A stretch of 64,000 nt of DNA, taken from Bordetella genomosp. 4. GTDB lineage: Bacteria > Pseudomonadota > Gammaproteobacteria > Burkholderiales > Burkholderiaceae_B. Position numbers and translations under genes: made by a program. The stretch spans positions 62,001 to 126,000 of the forward strand of contig NZ_NEVQ01000012.1 of assembly GCF_002261185.1 (NCBI RefSeq), read 5' to 3'. A model generated the notes under the pieces. The model saw nothing but the letters and a program-made list of their open reading frames with translations. It was not told the DNA's origin and made no database searches. This document shows, piece after piece, positions 27,712 through 36,005 of this stretch (position 1 is its first letter; each line of letters begins with the position of its first letter).

Positions 27712-29970
27712 ATGAAAAACAAGCCGCCCTTTTTGGGCATCTCCGGGCAGCCTCACGCTGCCCTGTACGACGCAATGCAGTCCCGCCTTGCGCCCGGCGA
27801 AGCCATTCTGGCCTGCTTGGAAACCGACCTGGATACCCGGCTGCGTTTCCGCCCTGGCCTGGTTGTATTGACCAATCAACGATTGCTGGCGAAATCCCCC
27901 GACCATGAGCAGTGGCGCGAATGGGGACTGACGTCGGCGTTGCGGTTGAGCTTGCATGATCATGCGGGTGCTGCGGTCTTGTCGCTGAATGAGGGCGATG
28001 TGGGGCTAGCGGTTTGGTGCTTTACGCTGGCAAATAATTCCGCAGCGTTGCGTTTACTTGCAAAGTTCGAGGCACGGCAACACAGCGCCGCGCTTGACGA
28101 CAAGCCACGCTGTTCAGGGTGTGGTCAGCCTTTGCCTGCAGAGGATGCCGAGTGCCAGACTTGCGCACCGGCCGTCGAGCCGCCCACGTCGACCTGGGCG
28201 CTATTGCGTCTATGGCGTTTTGCAAAGCCCTATCGCGCGGCGCTGATCGCCGGATTCATATTGACCTTGCTCGCGACGGCAGCCACGCTTGTTCCGCCAT
28301 ATCTGACGATGCCCTTAATGGATGACGTGCTGATTCCGTTTCAGAACGGCACGCCGATCGATCATGGCCTGGTGCGTTGGTATCTCGGAGGCTTGCTGCT
28401 GTCGGCAGTATTGGCGTGGGGCTTGGGGTGGGCGCGCACATATATTCTGGCGTGGGTGAGCGAGCGTATCGGCGCCGATCTGCGCACCACGACCTACGAG
28501 CATTTGCAGCAACTCTCGTTGCAGTATTTCGGCGGCAAACGTACCGGAGATCTGATGTCCCGCATCGGCAGCGAGACGGATCGCATCTGTGTTTTCCTGT
28601 CCTTGCATCTGTTGGATTTCGCGACCGATGTGTTGATGATCGCCATGACGGCGGCCATCCTGGTGTCGATCAATCCCTGGTTGGCGCTCGTTACGCTAGC
28701 GCCGTTGCCCTTCATTATCTGGATGATCCATGCGGTGCGCGACCGGCTGCGTCATGGCTTCGAGAAAGTCGATCGCATCTGGGCGGAGATCACCAACGTG
28801 CTCGCCGATACGATTCCCGGTATACGCGTGGTCAAGGCCTTTGCCCAGGAAAAGCGCGAGGTACAGCGTTTCCGGCAGGCGAATAATCGCAACCTCGAGG
28901 TCAACGATCGCGTCAATAGTTTGTGGTCCTTGTTCTCGCCTACCGTCACGCTGTTGACGGAAATCGGCTTGCTCATCGTGTGGGTGTTCGGCATTTGGCA
29001 AGTCGCCAACAAACAGATCACGGTGGGGGTGCTGGCGGCATTCCTGGCCTATATCGGTCGTTTCTATACGCGGCTCGATTCGATGAGCCGCATCGTATCC
29101 GTCACACAGAAAGCCGCCGCTGGCGCCAAACGGATTTTCGATATTCTCGATCACGTGTCCAGCGTTCCTGAGCCTGCCGTTCCTGCGCGGCTGGAGCGGC
29201 TGGACGGCCGTATCGAGCTGCGCAATGTGGCGTTCCGCTATGGCAATCGCTCGGTGATCCGAGGCCTCAATCTCAGTATCGAGCCTGGGGAAATGATCGG
29301 GTTGGTAGGCCACAGCGGGTCGGGAAAAAGCACCCTGATCAACTTGATCTGCCGTTTTTACGATGTGTCCGAGGGCGCCATTCTGGTAGGTGACACCGAT
29401 ATCCGTTTGCTGCGCATTGCGGATTATCGGCGCAACATCGGTCTCGTATTGCAAGAGCCGTTTCTGTTCTTTGGCTCCATTGCTGAAAACATTGCCTACG
29501 GTAAACCGGAAGCGACACGCGACGAGATTGTTGCCGCGGCGCGCGCGGCGCATGCGCATGATTTCATCTTGCGCCTGCCGCATGGTTATGACTCTCTGGT
29601 GGGCGAGCGTGGCCAGGCGCTTTCAGGTGGCGAGCGTCAACGGATTTCCATCGCGCGGGCATTGTTGATTGATCCTCGTGTGTTGATTCTGGACGAGGCA
29701 ACATCTTCGGTCGATACGACGACAGAAAAGGAAATCCAGAAGGCTCTGGATAACCTGGTTCGCGGACGGACGACGATTGCGATCGCACACCGTCTCAGTA
29801 CCCTGCGCCGTGCGGATCGTCTGGTGGTGTTGGATCACGGCAGCATCATCGAACAGGGCGGGCATGAGGAGCTGATGGCCCGCAAGGGGGCGTACTATCG
29901 GCTGTATCAGGCCCAGGCGCGCACCAACGAAAACGACCTGCTTTCAGAGGACGACGATGAACAATACTAA
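27712..29970 (+). CDS. Cyanophycin-locus ABC transporter (fused permease/ATPase) with N-terminal PH-like domain and zinc ribbon
   Basis: The protein has 752 residues. Residues about 25-125 resemble a bacterial PH/YokE-like domain (LVVLTNQRLLAKSPDHEQW). Residues about 130-150 form a zinc ribbon (CSGCGQPLPAEDAECQTC). A six-helix ABC exporter membrane domain follows at about 165-470. The ATPase domain has Walker A GHSGSGKSTL, signature LSGGERQRISIARALL and Walker B VLILDEATSSVD. It is divergent from the two cyanophycin synthetase genes and overlaps a DUF1854 gene by 14 bases. This transporter/DUF1854 pair is a recognised companion of betaproteobacterial cyanophycin genes, but its substrate is unknown. 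There is no C39 peptidase domain. Confidence 0.9.
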   Translation: MKNKPPFLGISGQPHAALYDAMQSRLAPGEAILACLETDLDTRLRFRPGLVVLTNQRLLAKSPDHEQWREWGLTSALRLSLHDHAGAAVLSLNEGDVGLAVWCFTLANNSAALRLLAKFEARQHSAALDDKPRCSGCGQPLPAEDAECQTCAPAVEPPTSTWALLRLWRFAKPYRAALIAGFILTLLATAATLVPPYLTMPLMDDVLIPFQNGTPIDHGLVRWYLGGLLLSAVLAWGLGWARTYILAWVSERIGADLRTTTYEHLQQLSLQYFGGKRTGDLMSRIGSETDRICVFLSLHLLDFATDVLMIAMTAAILVSINPWLALVTLAPLPFIIWMIHAVRDRLRHGFEKVDRIWAEITNVLADTIPGIRVVKAFAQEKREVQRFRQANNRNLEVNDRVNSLWSLFSPTVTLLTEIGLLIVWVFGIWQVANKQITVGVLAAFLAYIGRFYTRLDSMSRIVSVTQKAAAGAKRIFDILDHVSSVPEPAVPARLERLDGRIELRNVAFRYGNRSVIRGLNLSIEPGEMIGLVGHSGSGKSTLINLICRFYDVSEGAILVGDTDIRLLRIADYRRNIGLVLQEPFLFFGSIAENIAYGKPEATRDEIVAAARAAHAHDFILRLPHGYDSLVGERGQALSGGERQRISIARALLIDPRVLILDEATSSVDTTTEKEIQKALDNLVRGRTTIAIAHRLSTLRRADRLVVLDHGSIIEQGGHEELMARKGAYYRLYQAQARTNENDLLSEDDDEQY

Positions 29971-30433
29971 GCCGGCGTTTTCCTTGCGTCTCAATGTCTC
30001 AGGCCGCTGGGTATACGTATCGTCGGAGGGTCAAACACACGAGGATGTTCAGGTGGTGAGGGCGTTTCCGATCAGCGATCCTCTGCATGGCATCTCCATT
30101 GTGAGTGCGGACGGATATGAACTGCTGTGGCTGGACACGTTGGATGACCTGCCTCGCGAGACGCAGCAGCAGGTAAATGATGCCTTGGCGAGTCGCGAGT
30201 TCATGCCGGAGATTCTGCGTATTAACGCGGTGTCCACCTACGCCACGCCCTCCGTCTGGGACGTTCAGACAGATAGAGGCGATACCTCGTTCACACTGAA
30301 GGGCGAAGAGGACATCCGCCGCCTGGTTGGTCAGACCCTCTTGATTGACGATAGCCACGGCATTCATTATCTGATTCGCGATGTGGCGGCGTTGGATAAA
30401 CACAGCCGGCGCTTGCTGGATCACTTTCTGTAA
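29957..30433 (+). CDS. DUF1854 family protein of the cyanophycin locus
   Basis: This 158-residue soluble protein has the family pattern GISIVSADGYELLWLDTLDDLP, then a SVWDVQTDRGDTSFTLKGEEDIR segment and a closing LLIDDSHGIHYLIRDVAALD. The start overlaps the end of the ABC transporter gene by 14 bases, so the two are coupled and probably work together. The family has no assigned activity. The DxHGIxYxIxD ending may be a ligand site; that is a guess from conservation as remembered. The next gene converges on it with no gap. Confidence 0.88.
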   Translation: MNNTKPAFSLRLNVSGRWVYVSSEGQTHEDVQVVRAFPISDPLHGISIVSADGYELLWLDTLDDLPRETQQQVNDALASREFMPEILRINAVSTYATPSVWDVQTDRGDTSFTLKGEEDIRRLVGQTLLIDDSHGIHYLIRDVAALDKHSRRLLDHFL

Positions 30434-31567
30434 TCAGGGCACGCGCCGAAATGGTGTGTGGGCTTCCAGTTCGCCCAGGTATCCATCCACCGCCTGTGTC
30501 TCGCGTTCCAGAAAATCCTCGATCGCTGCGGCGAATCTGGCATCGGCAATCCAATGCGCCGACCAGGTAGACGTGGGCAGCAGACCGCGCGCCATCTTGT
30601 GCTCGCCTTGCGCGCCCCCTTCGAAACTGGCCAGCCCATGTTGAATACAGTAGTCGATGGACTGTAAATAGCAGGTCTCGAAATGCAGGCCCGAGACGAA
30701 TTCCAGCGATCCCCAATAACGCCCATAGAGCGTATCGCCGCCACGCATGTTCAAGGCTGCGGCGATAGGTTGCCCGTCTCGTAACGCCACAATCAACACC
30801 ATGGCATTCGGCATCTCGCGATGCAGGCGTTCAAAAAACTCTGCGCTCAGATAGGGCGCATTGCCGTGCGCGAAATAGGTCTGCTCATAGCAACGATAGA
30901 AAAAGGCCAAGGACTGCGGATCGATTTGCGTGCCATGCAGCCAGCGATATTCGATGCCTGCCTCAAGGACCTTTTTGCGATCCTGGCGGATTTTTTTTCG
31001 TTTGTCGTGATTCAAGGCCGCCAGAAAATCATCGAGATGCGCGTATCCCGCATTGCGCCAATGAAACTGCACGCCTTCGCGCACCATATAGCCGCCCTCA
31101 CGCAACGCGAGTAAATCGTCTTTTTCGGGGAACAGCAGGTGCAGCGAAGAGACCTTCAATCCTTGCGCCAATTCGATCAAGCCCTGCGCCAGGATAAGGC
31201 GGTCTTCTGCGTTGCCGGCCAGTAGCCGCGGTCCGCTGACCGGTGTAAACGGGATCGAACTCAACAGCTTCGGGTAATAGCGCAAACCATGCCGCTCAAA
31301 CGCATCGGCCCAGGCGTAATCAAAAACGTACTCGCCACGTGAATGGGATTTCAAATAGAGCGGTACGCCACCGACCACGCGCTCGTCGCGGCGCAACACC
31401 AGGTAGTATGGTGCCCAACCTGTATCGGGGGAGGCGCAGCCCGTCTCGTGCAGGGCCGACAGAAACTCGTGGCGCACAAAGGGTTGGTCGCCCGCCAACG
31501 CGTTCCATTCGGACGGGTCTATGTCGGATAACGAGGCGGCGATGCCGAGGCGGGCGGGAGAGGTCAT
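30434..31567 (-). CDS. FemAB-like GNAT acyltransferase (DUF482 / PF04339 family)
   Basis: The protein has 377 residues from the ATG at 31565-31567 (MTSPARLGIAASLSDIDPSEWNAL). Family marks include FVRHEFLSALHETGCASPDTGW, FDYAWADAFERHGLRYYPKLL and SAHWIADARFAAAIEDFLERE. Proteins of this family have a double GNAT fold related to FemAB enzymes, which add amino acids from aminoacyl-tRNA to peptides. The target here is unknown. Because FemAB-like enzymes make peptide-type bonds and the neighbours make a branched polypeptide, a link to cyanophycin is possible but not shown. Its stop directly abuts the end of the converging DUF1854 gene. Confidence 0.85.
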   Translation of the reverse strand: MTSPARLGIAASLSDIDPSEWNALAGDQPFVRHEFLSALHETGCASPDTGWAPYYLVLRRDERVVGGVPLYLKSHSRGEYVFDYAWADAFERHGLRYYPKLLSSIPFTPVSGPRLLAGNAEDRLILAQGLIELAQGLKVSSLHLLFPEKDDLLALREGGYMVREGVQFHWRNAGYAHLDDFLAALNHDKRKKIRQDRKKVLEAGIEYRWLHGTQIDPQSLAFFYRCYEQTYFAHGNAPYLSAEFFERLHREMPNAMVLIVALRDGQPIAAALNMRGGDTLYGRYWGSLEFVSGLHFETCYLQSIDYCIQHGLASFEGGAQGEHKMARGLLPTSTWSAHWIADARFAAAIEDFLERETQAVDGYLGELEAHTPFRRVP

Positions 31568-31673
31568 GACGTAATGATAAAGTCTGGCCGGCGACTTGCC
31601 GCAGTCCGGGATGCCGGCATTGTGGTTACTATGGAGCACACCGATTGCAAAGTGACGATTTTCTCGTTTTTGT

Positions 31674-32492
31674 ATGACCGATACTGTGATTTCCGCCTCG
31701 ATCAACACCGATTTGCGTAGCCAGGCGCTGTCAGCCTTGGCCGCGCGGACCTGGCCAGATAAATTGGCTGCCGTCCGGGCTATCTGCGACGATGCTGAGC
31801 TGATCCCCGATGTGGTGTTGGAAGAGCCTGCCAATTTGCCCGGACGCCCCGACGCACCTGAGCTCGTACCGCCTCAACAGGTCAAGCAGCGTTCTGTGCA
31901 GTCTCCAGAGGGGCGCGCCGTGTTGTTGCATGCGCTCGCGCATATTGAATTCAATGCGGTGAATCTGGCGCTGGATGCGGTGTGGCGTTACCCGGGCATG
32001 CCCGAGGATTTCTATCGCGACTGGCTGCGAGTCGCGCGTGAGGAGGCCTATCATTTCGACCTGCTCAATACGCATCTAGGCACGCTGGGCCACGTCTACG
32101 GCGATTTTCCCGCGCACAACGGGCTATGGGAAATGGCAGAGAAAACCCGTGACGATCTGCTGGCCCGTCTGGCGCTGGTGCCGCGTACTCTCGAGGCCCG
32201 CGGCCTGGATGCCTCACCGCTCATTCGCGACAAGCTGATCAGTGCAGGGGACAAGGACGGCGGCGCGATTCTGGACATCATCCTGCGCGACGAGATCGGG
32301 CACGTGGCAATTGGGAATCACTGGTTTCGCTATCTGTGCGATCAGCAGGGGCTGGACCCTGTGGCCTGCTATGCGGAGCTGGCGCAACGTTATAGCGCCC
32401 CAAAGCTGCGCGGGCCATTCAATCTCGAGGCGCGCCGGTTAGCGGGGTTTGACGAAGCCGAGCTGGCGGCGTTGCAAGGGACTGTTCGCTAA
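31674..32492 (+). CDS. DUF455 family ferritin-like protein
   Basis: This 272-residue all-helical protein has carboxylate/histidine motifs spaced as in diiron ferritin-like enzymes: HALAHIEFNAVNLALD, AREEAYHFDLL and LRDEIGHVAIGNHW. The DUF455 family is related to tRNA hydroxylase MiaE and to para-aminobenzoate oxygenase-like proteins, but its substrate is not established. It is divergent from the FemAB-like gene with a 106-base gap, and its stop overlaps the stop of the convergent LysR gene. Confidence 0.85.
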   Translation: MTDTVISASINTDLRSQALSALAARTWPDKLAAVRAICDDAELIPDVVLEEPANLPGRPDAPELVPPQQVKQRSVQSPEGRAVLLHALAHIEFNAVNLALDAVWRYPGMPEDFYRDWLRVAREEAYHFDLLNTHLGTLGHVYGDFPAHNGLWEMAEKTRDDLLARLALVPRTLEARGLDASPLIRDKLISAGDKDGGAILDIILRDEIGHVAIGNHWFRYLCDQQGLDPVACYAELAQRYSAPKLRGPFNLEARRLAGFDEAELAALQGTVR

Positions 32493-33433
32493 CGCAGCGG
32501 AATTGTGGGATTCAGATCATTATCCGCGCTGGGGTATTCCGGCCTGCACGAAAAATCGCATAGCTCGATAGCCTTGCTGATGACCAGATCGATGGCGGGG
32601 CTGCGGTTGTCTTCGTGGCACACGGCGCTGTAAATGGTCTCCGGCGGCATGGGATTGCTGCGTACGATTTTCAGCACTCCGCTATCGATATCCTGACGCA
32701 CGTAATCAAGCGGCATCTGGCTGATGCCCAGGCCGCAGGCCACCATTTCACGCCGCACCACCAGACTGTTGGTCGTAAATACGGGACCGAATACAAAACC
32801 GTTTTCTGCTCTCCACGCTGCGTAGAAACGATTCTTTGCAGAGTCTTCGACTTGTTCCAGCACGGGATAGTTGGCGAATTCTGCAGGCTGTAGTGGACGA
32901 TTGGGGATGCAGACATGCGCCCCTGCCATCCAATAGTCCTGAGTCTGGCCCACGCGCACGGTGGTATAGCCGTTTTTCCAATAGGTCCCGGCCATGATGG
33001 CCAGATCCAGCCGCCCCGACTCCACCTTGCGAAACAGCGTGACCCCGGACTCCACCAGAGGTTCCAGCCGCAGTTCAGGGTGGCTGATATGCAATTGTTG
33101 AATCAATCGGCTGAACCATGTCAGCGCGATCAGCTCTGTGACACCTATCCGTAGTACGCCCTTGATGGTCTGCTCGGTGCCCGCCAAATCCTCGATTTGC
33201 GTACGCAGCTGTATGGATTGGGTGGCGAGCGGCAATAAACGGTGGCCCAGACTGGTCAGCGCCAATCCTGCCGGTCTGCGATGCAGGACCAGACCGTCCA
33301 GCATGGTTTCAAGCTCGCTCACGCGCTTGGAGATCGCGGACTGAGTCGTATGCAATCGTGCCGCCGCAGCATTGAAGCTGCCCAGCTTGATGCTGAAATA
33401 AAACGCTTCGAGCTGCTTGAATGTGGGATTCAT
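32489..33433 (-). CDS. LysR family transcriptional regulator
   Basis: The regulator has 314 residues from the ATG at 33431-33433, giving the standard opening MNPTFKQLEAFYFSIKLGSF. The helix-turn-helix is at residues about 3-62 (AAAARLHTTQSAISKRVSELE), followed by a LysR substrate-binding domain. A longer in-frame start 22 codons upstream is less likely. It is divergent from the aminotransferase gene, so autoregulation and control of the aminotransferase/Bug genes are possible. Confidence 0.9.
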   Translation of the reverse strand: MNPTFKQLEAFYFSIKLGSFNAAAARLHTTQSAISKRVSELETMLDGLVLHRRPAGLALTSLGHRLLPLATQSIQLRTQIEDLAGTEQTIKGVLRIGVTELIALTWFSRLIQQLHISHPELRLEPLVESGVTLFRKVESGRLDLAIMAGTYWKNGYTTVRVGQTQDYWMAGAHVCIPNRPLQPAEFANYPVLEQVEDSAKNRFYAAWRAENGFVFGPVFTTNSLVVRREMVACGLGISQMPLDYVRQDIDSGVLKIVRSNPMPPETIYSAVCHEDNRSPAIDLVISKAIELCDFSCRPEYPSADNDLNPTIPLR

Positions 33434-33601
33434 GGTTTGAGAGGGTGGCCCGGCTGCAAAACAATCAAAGCGAATTTCACGCAAGTGATTGTCAGTCAAG
33501 GCAGGAAAAAAAGGAATAGGGCCGACTGCCGATTATTCGTTATGCCGTTCGCACAGACCTGCCACATACTTTTGTCATTTCCATGACAACGGTCTGTAAG
33601 C

Positions 33602-34804
33602 ATGATTGCCATCTCCACCCGTCTGCAACGCATCAAGCCTTCCCCGAGTTCGATGGCTGGCGCACGTGCCCGCGAATTGCGAGCCCAGGGGCGCGACATT
33701 GTCGGCCTGACGGCGGGAGAGCCGGATTTCGATACGCCCGAGCACATCAAGGAAGCCGCCTGGCAAGCCATGCAACAAGGCAAAACGCGCTATACCGATG
33801 TAGGCGGCACGCCGGAATTGCGCGAGGCCATTCGGCAAAAGTTGTTGCGTGAGAACGGCCTGGATTACGCCGTCAATGAAATCGTGGCGGGCACGGGCGC
33901 CAAGCAAATCGTGTTCAACGCGCTGATGAGCACGCTGGAGCCGGGCGACGAGGTGATCATCCCGGCGCCGTACTGGGTATCGTATCCCGACATCACGCTG
34001 CTGGCCGATGGCAAACCTGTTTTCGTTACGGGCAGGCCCGAGCAGGGATTCAAGCTGCAACCCGAGGATCTCGAGCGGGCGATCACGGCACGCACCCGTT
34101 GGCTGCTTTTGAATTCGCCCAATAACCCCAGCGGTGCGACGTATACCCGCGACGAGTTGTCGGCATTGGGCGAGGTGTTGAAGCGTCATCCCCAGGTATG
34201 GGTGATGACTGATGATATCTATGAACATCTGCTTTACGACGGCCGCGAATTTTGCACGATGGCTCAAGTCGTGCCGGAACTGAAGGACCGCACACTGACC
34301 ATCAATGGCGTCTCCAAATCCTATGCGATGACGGGCTGGCGTATCGGCTATGGGGCCGCGCCTGTCGAGTTGTGCAAAGCCATGGTCAAGCTGCAATCGC
34401 AAAGCACGTCCAATCCCAACGCCATTGCGCAGGCCGCCACCGTCGCGGCGTTGAATGGGCCGCAGGACTTCATAGCGACGAGCCGTCGCAGTTTTGAGGC
34501 GCGGCGCGACCTGGTGGTCGAGGCACTGAACGAGATTGATGGCATTCAGGCTTACAGGCCCGAGGGCGCTTTTTATATTTTCGCCGCTTGCGATCCCCTG
34601 TTTGGGTTGAAAACACCGGATGGGCGCGTGATCAACAACAGTGACGATTGGGTGATGCATTTGCTCGATGCCCAGAATCTGGCCGTCCTGCAGGGCAGTG
34701 CTTACGGAATTCCCAGTCACTTCCGTCTATCTTTCGCAGCCAGCGACGCGCAGCTGCTGGAAGGGTGTCGACGTATTGCGCGTGCTCGCGCAGTGCTTTC
34801 TTGA
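33602..34804 (+). CDS. Class I/II pyridoxal phosphate aminotransferase (aspartate aminotransferase-like)
   Basis: This 400-residue fold-type I enzyme has TAGEPDFDTP, the NSPNNPSGATYTRDEL motif and the cofactor lysine K239 in SKSYAMTGWRIGYG. The opening ISTRLQRIKPSPSSMAGARARELRAQG is typical of the AatA-Igamma aspartate/prephenate group. It moves an amino group between an amino acid (probably Asp or an aromatic) and 2-oxoglutarate. A hairpin follows its stop, and then a Bug receptor gene on the same strand. Confidence 0.92.
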   Translation: MIAISTRLQRIKPSPSSMAGARARELRAQGRDIVGLTAGEPDFDTPEHIKEAAWQAMQQGKTRYTDVGGTPELREAIRQKLLRENGLDYAVNEIVAGTGAKQIVFNALMSTLEPGDEVIIPAPYWVSYPDITLLADGKPVFVTGRPEQGFKLQPEDLERAITARTRWLLLNSPNNPSGATYTRDELSALGEVLKRHPQVWVMTDDIYEHLLYDGREFCTMAQVVPELKDRTLTINGVSKSYAMTGWRIGYGAAPVELCKAMVKLQSQSTSNPNAIAQAATVAALNGPQDFIATSRRSFEARRDLVVEALNEIDGIQAYRPEGAFYIFAACDPLFGLKTPDGRVINNSDDWVMHLLDAQNLAVLQGSAYGIPSHFRLSFAASDAQLLEGCRRIARARAVLS

Positions 34805-34806
34805 CG

Positions 34807-34825
34807 GTGGACGTCTGACGTCCAC
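34807..34825 (+). terminator. Hairpin after aminotransferase gene
   Basis: GTGGACGT-CTG-ACGTCCAC is a perfect 8-bp stem with a 3-base loop, starting 2 bases after the stop at 34804. No T-run follows, so it may be a weak terminator or an mRNA-stabilising hairpin that sets the level of the downstream Bug gene. Confidence 0.45.
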
Positions 34826-34854
34826 ATCAACATGTTTGGCTACAAGGGGAATCA

Positions 34855-35835
34855 ATGAAAACCAAACGCAGCATGTCGCTGATCAAGACAATCGGTGCAG
34901 CGCTATCGATGATGGCCGCTAGCGCTTTCGCGGCCGAGTTTCCAACTCAGCCTGTTCATATCCTGGTGGGGTTTTCACCCGGGGGATCGAACGATCTGAT
35001 TGCGCGCTTGATTGCGCCGGAGTTGAGTAAAGAGCTGGGTCAGCAGGTCGTGATTGAAAACAAACCAGGAGCCAACGGCAATATCGCGGCCGATGCATTG
35101 CTCAAGGCCGAGCCGGATGGGCACACCCTGCTGGTGTGCACCACCGGTTTCATGTCCGTGCAGCCGACGCTATATCCCAGCCTGCGTATCAAACCCGCAA
35201 CCGATATCCTGCCCGTGACCCTGGTCGGGATGACGCCCTATTTGGCGTTGGTGAACGCCAAGGTGCCGGTTAAAACCATGCAAGAGTTCATCGACTATGC
35301 GAAGCAGAATCCGGGCAAACTGAGTTTTGCGTCCTCGGGCGTTGGCGCCGCTGGCCATTTAGTGGGTGAAGCCATGCAGCATTTGGCAGGCGTGAAGATG
35401 CTGCACATCCCGTACAAGGGCACCGGTCAGGCGTTGAGCGATCTGGTGTCGGGCGAAGTCCAGGTCATTTTCGATCAGCCCATCAGTTCATACCAGTATG
35501 TGCAAAGCGGCCAGTTGCGTGCATTGGCGGCCGTTAACCCGAAACGGTTGACGGCGTTTCCGGACATCCCTTCTGTGTCAGAGGTCGGCCTGCCCAAATT
35601 GGATCTGGTGCCTTGGACAGGACTTTGCGCTGGAAAAGGTACGCCTGCCGAGGTGCTGGACAAGGTGCAGCGGGCGGTCAGCAAGGTGCTGGCAAAGCCA
35701 GAAATCGCGAAGCGTCTGAGCGGTGATGGGGTTGAGGTAGTGGGCAATACACCGGCAGAGTTTGCTGCCTTTTTGCAACAGGATCGCGAGCGTTGGCATC
35801 GGGCAGTGGAGAGCGCGGGTATTCCTCCGACTTGA
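34855..35835 (+). CDS. Bug family tripartite tricarboxylate transporter substrate-binding protein (3)
   Basis: This 326-residue periplasmic receptor has a Sec signal (MKTKRSMSLIKTIGAALSMM, cut after AFA). The Bug signature is FPTQPVHILVGFSPGGSNDLIARLIAPEL, with IPYKGTGQALSDLVSGEVQV later. AAGGGG precedes the ATG. No TctAB partner is nearby. The pairing with an upstream aminotransferase suggests an amino-acid-derived carboxylate ligand, but this is only context. Confidence 0.92.
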   Translation: MKTKRSMSLIKTIGAALSMMAASAFAAEFPTQPVHILVGFSPGGSNDLIARLIAPELSKELGQQVVIENKPGANGNIAADALLKAEPDGHTLLVCTTGFMSVQPTLYPSLRIKPATDILPVTLVGMTPYLALVNAKVPVKTMQEFIDYAKQNPGKLSFASSGVGAAGHLVGEAMQHLAGVKMLHIPYKGTGQALSDLVSGEVQVIFDQPISSYQYVQSGQLRALAAVNPKRLTAFPDIPSVSEVGLPKLDLVPWTGLCAGKGTPAEVLDKVQRAVSKVLAKPEIAKRLSGDGVEVVGNTPAEFAAFLQQDRERWHRAVESAGIPPT

Positions 35836-36005
35836 TGGATATGGATCGGCGGTCGGCCCGATATGGTCTGTCGAATGTTGGGCCACCGTCGCGGTGAAAA
35901 AGGAAGAGGAGGGCCGATCTAGCGTGTCAGGCCGGTTACAGCGCGATACTATGGCGTCACCTCGCCAGTCGGCTATTTTTTGCGCCAGCTTATAAAATCC
36001 CGCCC

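Noticed and set aside
28696-29583. 295-codon frame on the minus strand
   Set aside because: Shadow of the ABC transporter gene; no domain and no start context.
27712-29970. Reading the ABC transporter as the exporter of the double-glycine peptide
   Set aside because: It has no C39 peptidase domain, lies 24 kb away and is linked to cyanophycin genes.
33575-34720. 381-codon frame on the minus strand
   Set aside because: Antisense to the aminotransferase gene, which has all motifs; the frame has no recognisable domain.
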